In this document: piece by piece, positions 54,761 to 64,000 of the stretch | Layout: every line of letters starts with the position of its first letter | Position numbering within the stretch: position 1 is the stretch's first letter | Source: Cyprinodon diabolis | Taxonomy: Eukaryota; Chordata; Actinopteri; Cyprinodontiformes; Cyprinodontidae | Assembly: GCA_030533445.1 (NCBI GenBank) | Contig: CM060072.1 | Span: 17,241,767-17,305,766, forward strand | Length of the DNA: 64,000 nucleotides | Reading direction: 5' to 3' | The notes under the pieces: generated by a model | Told to the model about the DNA's origin: nothing | Seen by the model: only the letters and a program-made list of their open reading frames with translations | Database searches by the model: none | Program-made: the position numbers and the translations under genes

Positions 54761-56075
54761 AATCATTTACAATTTAGCAAACATCATCATGAGATATTGA
54801 TTTTGGTATATTTTGTCAGTACAGTGACCATAACATGGGCAAGGACCGGTTGTAGCAGGGTACTGCCCCCTGTTGGTACCTGTCAAGAACTGTCTATGCC
54901 TTTAGGTCAGCACTGCAGATAGACATCTAATAAGTAGTCATCTATTCTGCTGGGAAACAAATAAGCATCATATCTCTTTTTTGTTTTTAAAGTAGAAAAA
55001 AATGTCAACTGTAAGCACATAAATGTACATACTGATGGTTGATACTATGCATGGGACATCCACCAAACCTAGAAAAAAAAGTTAATTCTGAAAAATGTGG
55101 TGTAATTCATCCCCTCATGCATAATGTCTCTCTCTCTACATTTGTCGTGGCCTGTGTAGTTTGTTACCCAAACCAGATGGACCTTATCATGCTGTTCATG
55201 AAATAGCACAAGCTGTGAGACAGGGATAATATGTAATTTTCCTCCTGATGTAAAGAAACATTACCTCTGACACTACAAGATGGCCAGATGCACTGCTACT
55301 GCTTGCATTCATTGGAAGGACAGTTTGCATGACAATGAGCAGATAAATCAACAATACATCAAAGGGAATCTTTGCTTAAATTAAGATGTTGCACCCTATT
55401 TTAAAAAGACAAACTAGGTTCCATTACAGCCTCCTTTGCAATGCTTAATAAATAACAGAGACCACAAGGTAAAACAAAGGGCAGGAGTGAGATCACAGTA
55501 GTGGCAAAACTGTTGTGCATTTCAGACTTGTAGGGGGCCAGAGTGCAGCTGTCCGTGGCAAAGATTAGTCTTAATTTATGTTGCAGGTGTACTGAAGGAA
55601 AGCGGCACTGATGGAATGCATGTAATAAAGTGTGATGTGGCCCTGCTAATTGACACTCTGCAGCTCTTCTGAGCACAACTCGGGCACAAAACCATCAGCC
55701 TGCTCTCTACCCACGAGTGCATGCTTTCTTTCTCCCTCTGCATGAAACAATAACATAAGACCTCATCTATCAATATACTAAAGGTGATAATTGTGCCATA
55801 CAGTAAAGCTGTTCCTGACTGCTTTGCTCAGTTTTGCATTGAAGAAAGTAAGTATATTTTTGATCAAGTCACCCAGCAATGTAAGACATCCTCAGAAAAC
55901 ACAGTGATCAATACAGGCTTAATTTAACAAATAAATACTTTAACACAATCAGGCCTATATCAGTACAGATCAGTGCACCAATTTGGGAGAAGTAAAGCTG
56001 ATGGAAGAATTCTCAAGGAATAATAATTACACCTCTCTTATACAGCGTCATAGAGAACACACATACACCCCTCCA
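54761..56075. other. Non-coding stretch
   Basis: No transposon or gene is supported. The block 55230-55720 is non-repetitive and balanced in composition, with minus-strand frames of 65-91 codons lacking domains. Confidence 0.45.
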
Positions 56076-56077
56076 TA

Positions 56078-57298
56078 CACTCACCGGCCACTATATTAGG
56101 TACCCCATGATAGTAACGGGTTTGACCCCCTTTTGCCTTTAGAACTGCCTCAATTCTTCGTGGCATAGATTCAACAAGGTGCTGGAAGCATTCCTCAGGG
56201 AGTTTGGTCCATATTGACATGATGGCATCACACAGTTGCCGCACAGTTGTCGGCTGCACATCCATGATGCGAATCTCCCGTTCCACCACATCCCAAAGAT
56301 GCTCTATTGGATTGAGATCTGGTGACTGCGGAGGCCATTTGAGTACAGTAAACTCATTGTCATGTTCAAGAAACCAGTCTGAGATGATTCCAGCTTTATG
56401 ACATGGCGCATTATCCTGCTGAAAGTAGCCATCAGAAGTTGGGTACATTGTGGTCATAAAGGGATGGACATGGTCAGCAACAATACTCAGGTAGGCTGTG
56501 GCGTTGCAACGATGCTCAATTGGTACCAAGGGGCCCAAAGAATGCCAAGAAAATATTCCCCACACCACGACACCACCACCACCAGCCTGAACCGTTGATA
56601 CAAGGCAGGATGGATCCATGCTTTCATGTTGTAGACGCCAAATTCTGACCCTACCATCCGAATGTCGCAGCAGAAATCGAGACTCATCAGACCAGGCAAC
56701 GTTTTTCCAATCTTCTATTGTCCAATTTCGATGAGCTTATGCAAATTGTAGCCTCAGTTTCCTGTTCTTAGCTGAAAGGAGTGGCACCCGGTGTGGTCTT
56801 CTGCTGCTGTAGCCCATCTGCCTCAAAGTGTGACGTACTGTGCGTTCAGAGATGCTCTTCTGCCCACCTTGGTTGTAACGGGTGGTTATTTGAGTCACTG
56901 TTGCCCTTCTATCAGCTCGAACCAGTCTGGCCATTCTCCTCTGACCTCTGGCATCAACAAGGCATTTCTGCCCACAGAACTGCCGCTCACTGGATGTTTT
57001 TTCTTTTTCGGACCATTCTCTGTAAACCCTAGAGATGGTTGTGCGTGAAATTCCCAGTAGATCAGCAGTTTCTGAAATACTCAGACCAGTCCTTCTGGCA
57101 CCAACAATCATGCCACGTTCAAAGTCACTCAAATCACCTTTCTTCCCCATACTGATGCTCGGTTTGAACTGCAGGAGATTGTCTTGACCATGTCTACATG
57201 CCTAAATGCACTGAGTTGCCGCCATGTGATTGGCTGCTTAGAAATTAAGTGTTAATGAGCAGTTGGACAGGTGTACCTAATAAAGTGGCAGGTGAGTG
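56078..57298 (-). mobile_element. Tc1-like element of DD36E (Incomer-type), copy 2
   Basis: This copy is 1221 bp, in reverse orientation to copy 1, with 26-bp inverted ends (CACTCACCGGCCACTATATT... at 56078 and the complement at 57273-57298) and TA on both sides (56076-56077, 57299-57300). It is closely similar to copy 1 throughout and has no visible indels relative to it. Confidence 0.96.
56110..57150 (-). pseudogene. Tc1/mariner transposase (DD36E type), inactivated
   Basis: It corresponds codon for codon to 11208-12248. A CAA-to-TAA change gives a stop at 56737-56739 (residue 138), before the first catalytic Asp. All three acidic catalytic positions are kept: WSDES, QQDNAPCH and NPIEHLW, with 36 residues between the last two. 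The normal stop codon TAG has become TAT at 56110-56112, so the frame runs past the end of the element to about 56038. Because the lesions differ from those in copy 1, each was lost independently after insertion. Confidence 0.94.
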
Positions 57299-57300
57299 TA

Positions 57301-58054
57301 TATTAAGAACCGCATACTACTTGGATGTAAAATAATTGCCATCATGGCTTTGTCAACCTGTTGCCTACCTTTTTGAAGCAGGAAAAAAGATGAATACAAA
57401 GGGAATCCAGTAGAACTTTTTATTGCCTACCTGAAATGAGTCACAATAGTTGAAGAAACTTTTGGCTCTCAAAATGGTATCATTGCCTTATTCAGTACTT
57501 GCCGATACCGATACCACCATTTTAGTGCTGGATCGGGGCCCTGTCCAATACTGGTATCGGTGCAACACTATCCAAGATGAAAGCAAAAAATCACAGTGTT
57601 TTTGGAGATTAGATTAATTTCTTTTTTTGCATATCAATGCATATCCACAAAGACAAATTTTACGAAAAATAAATGGCAAAATGCACAAAACAGGACACAA
57701 GAAAGGACTAATAATTTCAGCACAAAATATTTCATCCTGTCATTAAAATGATCCAAACATGCAAGCACACAACTGTGCATCCTGACATCATGGCTCTGTA
57801 TGCTGACAGAAGCTCTGTTAATAGACCTAGAACATATAAGGGTCCATTTGTGTCATTATGGACTTTGGGTCTGACACATTACCAACCCAACCTTTGACCT
57901 CTCACGCTGTATTTTAAAGAATATCTCTGTGTTTGTGATTTTGTCCATCCATCTGTCTTCCCATCAGACAAGGTCCATGTTTCATCTCGCCCTGGGCTGT
58001 TAGACCAGCGTTAGAAAATGCTGCCTGGAAGATTAATGTCTGTCTTCTTCCCAG
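57301..58054. other. Non-coding stretch with a small repeat relic
   Basis: At 57488-57574 the phrases GCCGATACCGATACCACCAT, GTGCTGGATCGGGGCCC and CTGGTATCGGTGCAACACTA form a known type of fish dispersed repeat with partly inverted ends. The rest, up to a polypyrimidine tract at 58039-58050, is unassigned. Confidence 0.5.
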
Positions 58055-58132
58055 TCTAACAGACTGCTAATAGCGAAATCTGCAGATAAAGAGCAAGACA
58101 TATTTTTCATGGACAAGTCCCAGTACCTGAAG
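58055..58132 (+). CDS. Candidate 78-bp internal coding exon, unidentified
   Basis: A strong acceptor-like tract (GTCTGTCTTCTTCCCAG, ending at 58054) precedes 78 bp that end in CTGAAG before GTAATT at 58133, a plausible donor. The 26 codons are open in only one frame, which also keeps phase 0 at both ends, so the exon could be included or skipped without a frameshift. The inferred peptide begins SNRLLIAKSADKEQDIFF and ends MDKSQYLK. The family is not recognised. The two other frames stop within five codons. A chance combination of splice-like signals is possible. Confidence 0.35.
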
Positions 58133-60968
58133 GTAATTTTTTTTTTTCTTGTTTCTTGACGAGTTATGTTTTGAAGAATTGCAAAGGTATATACGGTATA
58201 AAATGCAAATGTTTGTGTGAGTGTAATCCATGGACTGACTAGGTGTAATTTTCCCTCATGTTAGTTCCACTTGTTAGGTAAAGGTCAATTTCTCTTTTCT
58301 ATCTAAGAAATGTATTCAATGCATCTGTTGAACACATCTGTTCAGTACACTGACCTCAGACCTGTGCCAGAAAGACCTTCAGTAAAGCATGAGCAGAACA
58401 TGTCAGCTGCATATAAATTCAAAGTATATCCTTGGAAATACATCAGATAAAACAGAATTATTATGTGCATTATTTCTTTAGGAGCTCAGTTTCAAAACAC
58501 AGTTGTCTTTTGCTTTGAAGTAGTTGGAAAATAAAAGTGAAACACTGAACCATCGCAGAAACAAAACAAAAAAAACTACATTTTACACACCAAGCTGATC
58601 CTCTAAGAGATGATCATTTTAAAACCATATCAAAACTTTCCTGCTTCCAGACCCCAAAAGTAGGCCCTATGACTTTGTTTCAAGATGAAACTTGCTCTAC
58701 ATATTCCAGTCTGGGCTTAATGCTTTGATTTATTTTTTTTATCATACATTTTGCCCAGGATTCCCAGATGCAACTAGATTCCCTCTAGGAATCAAAGCTT
58801 CGTGATCCAACAACCCCACACTCTCACAGGCTATGGTTTATTAGAAGAATTAGAAATTCAAATTTTTCTGAGACTTTACTTGAAATTGTGTTGTCTGAGT
58901 TAGATAACATAAAGACCAAGCTTTTGTGCAGATGACACAACACGATGTATGAATGAGGAGAAAAGCACCTCATTATAGCATAGAGGAGGATCTATGATGT
59001 GCAGATCTATTTCTCTTGGTCTTGTAAACTATCAATGTGCATAAAACAATATATTTTGTAATACTGGACTCGTCGAAATTATGTGGAAATAAAAAAAATA
59101 AAAGTCTCATCCCAGAGGAGACGGCAGCTACAAATCTACACTAGACAACATTTACAATAAAAAAAATGGAGACTAAAAGCTGTTCTATTCAGTAGAAGTT
59201 TGTACAAAGTAACAATTTTTCAAAGATTTTTATTATCTGATTAAACAAAATAAAAATAAAAGTTGCTTCATAAATCCAATAATCTCTTTAAGACCCCCCA
59301 ACAGGCCTAATGCTACTGTACTGTGGTAAAAGGAATAAAAATGAAATGAACCAAACTTTAATATAAGCAGTTATGTATTGCAAGCCTTTTGGCAGTAATT
59401 ACATAAATAAAGGCTTGTTATCCACTTCCTTGGACGTGGGTCATCATAGAGTGGGTTCATTATATATCCATAAAGAATTCATGCAGAAAGAAACTTAATT
59501 AAATATCAAAGATGATCCCAAATCTGTCTAAGATGCTCCAACATCAATTATGCAGATATGAATAAGGATGCTTGCATTGTGCTTTCTAATTTCATTTTAT
59601 TCATGTAATATTTTGGTTGAGCTGAGGCTGCAGTCAGTTAAGTGTAGAGAAGCTTTATGTCCTCATATTGCAGAGCTGAGAAGTTGCTGTTTTCTGCTTA
59701 TGATGTCAAAGAGTCATTGTGGAGAGCAGGATGTAACTCTCTTCACCTGCTTGTCAGATACGCTTTGATGGATTGTCCTACATTTTTCCAAGATTAAATT
59801 TGTATATAAAAGACAGATCTGTTTAATGTTTTTTTTAACTTCTTTTCTGAGCTTTGGTGCAATATTATTACTTATTTAATTTTTCTACAAAGTCATTGCA
59901 ATATGACTTCCATCTGTGACAGGTAACCACTTTCCTTAGCTTTCAAATACCACTTTCAAAAGCTTAAGACAGAGAATATATAAGTATTAGAATACTCAAA
60001 TTCAGATAGTAAGGTGAAAAAGTCACTAGATTCTTGCTTAAGCAAAGATATGTGAATCACAGGAGCTCTGCTAACCTTTGGCCTATGGTAAGGAAATGTA
60101 AGTATGAAATCTAAAGCAGAAAACATTGGTCTGGAAAATCATCTTCCATCACATCCTCATCCAGACAGCTGAGTATGTGTGAGTCATTTATCTGGAGGAA
60201 ATGGCAAGCAGCATGTTTTATGGGGAAAAACAAAACAAAAACAGCATGGTGGGGTCAGTGTGATGCTCTAGGCTGTGTTCTGCTAACTGGTCTTTAGTTG
60301 TTCTCATCCCTATACAGAATCCTTTATAGCAGAACAGTAGTCTGATCATACTTTGATTTGATGGATCATCTGTACGTGTATTTTTTTATGTGCAGCATTT
60401 AAGAAAAAAAAAGTTTGATGCACAGAGGCTGAAACTGCATGGGCTGTTTGCAGATTTTCATAGAATTTGGAACCTGTCTTTATATGGCATCCCTTTTGAA
60501 TATATTTGTTACTAGGTTAAAAAAAAAAAATAAGGCAGTTTGTTATAGGCGTCTCTCCGAGGGACAGTTATGTCTTCTAAATGATTGAAACACGACACGT
60601 ACCAGTGTGCAGCGTGTGTCTCACAGATTGATCTGGGAACGTCTCAAAAGTTCAGACTTTGCTTGAGGCTAGAAGGCTCATTCTGAGCATATTCAGGCTG
60701 ACAGATACTCAGACGGTGCAAAAAGACGAAGAGCAAGTGGCACAATGATATGTTTATTGAGAGGCTTTGGATAATAGAAAAAATAGGCGAGGCTGCTGCT
60801 GGAATGTTACAACCGTTGATGGGAAACATGGACATCGATCTCCTTACCTAAACATTCACTCACTCATAAACTCACAGACCAAACACTCTCCATCCGAACG
60901 CTGCTTTGAGAGAAAAAACTTACGGCAATGCACGGGACGAGACGGTATCACAGTTTCTACAAGTTCAA
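58133..60968. other. Non-coding stretch
   Basis: No gene or transposon end is supported. Frames of 63-86 codons lack domains. The last part leads into the tandem array. Confidence 0.45.
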
Positions 60969-63900
60969 TTCTACATGAGAAAAAGTCCAAATATTATAAG
61001 AATAAAGTCATAAAACTACCAGAATAAGTCGCAACATTACGAGAATATAGTCATAAATTCTTTACAATAAAGACACAACATTATGATAATAAAGTCATAA
61101 AGTTACTAGAATAAAGTTGCAGCATTACGAGAATAAAGTCCTAATATTACCAGAATAAAGTCGCAACATTACGACAATATAGTCATAAAATTACCACAAT
61201 AAAGTGACATTACTAGAATAAAGTCGCAGCATCACGAGAATAAAGTCATAAAGTTACTAGAATAAAGTTGCACGTTACAAGAACAAAGTTCTAATATTAC
61301 CAGAATAAAGTCGCAACATTATGACAATATAGTCATAAAATTACCACAATAAAGTGACATTACTAGAATAAAGTCGCAGCATCACGAGAATAAAGTCATA
61401 AAGTTACTAGAATAAAGTCTTCAGCATCACGAGAATAAAGTCCAAATATTATAAGAATAAAGTCATAAAACTACCAGAATAAATTTGCAACATTACGAGA
61501 ATAAAGTCATAAAGTTACTAGAATAAAGTTGCACGTTACAAGAACAAAGTTCTAATATTACCAGAATAAAGTCGCAACATTATGACAATATAGTCATAAA
61601 AATTACCACAATAAAGTGACATTACTAGAATAAAGTCGCAGCATCACGAGAATAAAGTCATAAAGTTACTAGAATAAAGTCTTCAGCATCACGAGAATAA
61701 AGTCCAAATATTATAAGAATAAAGTCATAAAACTACCAGAATAAATTTGCAACATTACGAGAATAAAGTCATAAAGTTACTAGAATAAAGTCGCAGCATC
61801 ACGAGAATAAAGTCATAAAGTTACTAGAATAAAGTCGCAGCATCACGAGAATAAAGTCATAAAGTTACTAGAATAAAGTCGCAGTATTACGAGAATAAAG
61901 TCATAAAGTTACTAGAATAAAGTCGCAGCATCACGAGAATAAAGTCATAAAGTTACTAGAATAAAGTCGCAGTATTACGAGAATAAAGTCCAAATATTAT
62001 AGGAATAAAGTCATAAAACTACCAGAATTAATAACGCAACATTACGAGAATAAAGTCACAAAGTTACTAGAATAAAGTCTCAGCATCACGAGAATAAAGT
62101 CATAAAGTTACTAGAATAAAGTCGCAGTATTACGAGAATAAAGTCATAAAGTTACTAGAATAAAGTCGCAGTATTACGAGAATAAAGTCGAAATATTATA
62201 AGAATAAAGTCATAAAACTACCAGAATTAATTACGCAACATTACGAGAATAAAGTCACAAAGTTACTAGAATAAAGTCTTAGGATCACGAGAATAAAGTC
62301 ATAAAGTTACTAGAATAAAGTCGCAGTATTACGAGAATAAAGTCATAAAGTTACTAGAATAAAGTCGCAGTATTACGAGAATAAAGTCATAAAGTTACTA
62401 GAATAAAGTTGCAGCATCACGAGAATAAAGTCATAAAGTTACTAGAATAAAGTCGCAGCATCACGAGAATAAAGTCATAAAGTTACTAGAATTAAGTCGC
62501 AGTATTACGAGAATAAAATCTAAATATTATATGAATAAAGTCATAAAACTACCAGAATAAATTCACATTACGAGAATAAAGTCATAAAGTTACCAGAATA
62601 AAGTCGCAGCATCACGAGAATAAAGTCATAAAGTTACTAGAATAAAGTCGCAGCATCACGAGAATAAAGTCATAAAGTTACTAGAATAAAGTCGCAGTAT
62701 TACGAGAATAAAGTCATAAAGTTACTAGAATAAAGTCGCAGCATCACGAGACTAAAGTCATAAAGTTACTAGAATAAAGTCGCAGCATCACGAGAATAAA
62801 GTCCAAATATTATAAGAATAAAGTCATAAAACTACCAGAATTAATTACGCAACATTACGAGAATAAAGTCACAAAGTTACTAGAATAAAGTCTCAGCATC
62901 ACGAGAATAAAATCATAAAGTTACTAGAATAAAGTCGCAGTATTACGAGAATAAAGTCATAAAGTTACTAGAATAAAGTCGCAGTATTACGAGAATAAAG
63001 TCATAAAGTTACTAGAATAAAGTCTTCAGCATCACGAGAATAAAGTCCAAATATTATAAGAATAAAGTCATAAAACTACCAGAATAAATTTGCAACATTA
63101 CGAGAATAAAGTCATAAAGTTACTAGAATAAAGTCGCAGCATCACGAGAATAAAGTCATAAAGTTACTAGAATAAAGTCGCAGCATCACGAGAATAAAGT
63201 CATAAAGTTACTAGAATAAAGTCGCAGTATTACGAGAATAAAGTCATAAAGTTACTAGAATAAAGTTGCAGCATCACGAGAATAAAGTCATAAAGTTACT
63301 AGAATAAAGTCGCAGTATTACGAGAATAAAGTCCAAATATTATAGGAATAAAGTCATAAAACTACCAGAATTAATAACGCAACATTACGAGAATAAAGTC
63401 ACAAAGTTACTAGAATAAAGTCTCAGCATCACGAGAATAAAGTCATAAAGTTACTAGAATAAAGTCGCAGTATTACGAGAATAAAGTCATAAAGTTACTA
63501 GAATAAAGTCGCAGTATTACGAGAATAAAGTCGAAATATTATAAGAATAAAGTCATAAAACTACCAGAATTAATTACGCAACATTACGAGAATAAAGTCA
63601 CAAAGTTACTAGAATAAAGTCTTAGGATCACGAGAATAAAGTCATAAAGTTACTAGAATAAAGTCGCAGTATTACGAGAATAAAGTCATAAAGTTACTAG
63701 AATAAAGTCGCAGTATTACGAGAATAAAGTCATAAAGTTACTAGAATAAAGTTGCAGCATCACGAGAATAAAGTCATAAAGTTACTAGAATAAAGTCGCA
63801 GCATCACGAGAATAAAGTCATAAAGTTACTAGAATTAAGTCGCAGTATTACGAGAATAAAATCTAAATATTATATGAATAAAGTCATAAAACTACCAGAA

Positions 63901-64000
63901 TAAATTCACATTACGAGAATAAAGTCATAAAGTTACCAGAATAAAGTCGCAGCATCACGAGAATAAAGTCATAAAGTTACTAGAATAAAGTCGCAGCATC
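60969..64000 (+). repeat. Tandem array, ~22-bp unit with higher-order structure
   Basis: The base unit is about 22 bp with the constant core GAATAAAGTC and a variable half: CATAAAGTTACTA, GCAGCATCACGA, GCAGTATTACGA, CAAATATTATAA or CATAAAACTACCA. Units alternate in a fixed order to make larger repeats: a 261-bp block (61270 matches 61531) and a 1343-bp block (61988 matches 63331; 62278 matches 63621; 62588 matches 63931). The array fills more than 3 kb and is cut by the window end. It encodes nothing. Confidence 0.97.

Noticed and set aside
60969..64000. CRISPR array
   Set aside because: Units are contiguous ~22-bp variants without unique spacers or a leader, in a eukaryotic context; it is a satellite-type array.

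Overview
The window looks like nuclear DNA of a teleost fish, probably a percomorph. It is AT-rich, non-coding and heavily colonised by fish-type transposable elements: Rex3-like LINE, Tc1-like elements, PIF/Harbinger, hAT, TTAA-flanked MITEs, tRNA-derived SINEs and sushi/gypsy-type LTRs. There are no operons, rRNA or tRNA genes, or CRISPR arrays. No host protein-coding gene can be named. Two or three short stretches have exon-like signals and are reported at low confidence.

Layout. 0-10 kb: mostly unannotatable sequence with a TTAA MITE (2.9 kb), a candidate terminal exon (5.06 kb), two copies of a ~0.8 kb dispersed repeat (0.73 and 6.29 kb), a SINE (7.8 kb) and a Rex3 scrap (8.35 kb). 10.7-13.2 kb: a Harbinger element that contains a (TA)n microsatellite, into which a DD36E Tc1-like ('Incomer'-type) element has inserted. 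14-25 kb: solo LTRs at 14.3 and 24.1 kb, a SINE at 16 kb, two LTR-like units in direct order at 19.5-21.2 kb, and a structurally complete DD34E Tc1 element at 21.9-23.5 kb with ~201-bp TIRs differing at one base. 25-36 kb: TE-poor sequence with a fossil Tc1 (28.5 kb), an internally deleted hAT-like element (29.3 kb), a SINE (32.2 kb) and a decayed Tc1 (34.9-36.0 kb) in which a GT/G microsatellite has expanded. 36-46 kb: a TTAA MITE (36.7 kb), a LINE fossil (41 kb), a SINE (41.8 kb) and a solo LTR (43.5 kb). 46.1-48.0 kb: a young, 5'-truncated Rex3-like LINE with an uninterrupted 623-codon frame. 49.5-54.8 kb: a hAT MITE with an 8-bp duplication, a solo LTR, and a complete non-autonomous LTR retrotransposon with a 5-bp duplication. 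56.1-57.3 kb: a second DD36E copy. 58.06 kb: a candidate 78-bp coding exon. 61-64 kb: a tandem array built on a ~22-bp unit with higher-order periods of 261 and 1343 bp, running off the window.

The genes do not form a pathway; almost all coding sequence belongs to selfish elements. The only frames that look intact are the Tc1 transposase at 22.2-23.2 kb and the reverse transcriptase at 46.1-48.0 kb. The most informative observations are an LTR element whose primer-binding site is complementary to its own predicted RNA leader (self-priming, as in Tf1/sushi), the nested Harbinger / TA repeat / Tc1 insertion, a LINE 5' junction carrying a filler copied from nearby sequence, and the nested structure of the terminal tandem array. 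All family names come from motif recognition; no database search was run.
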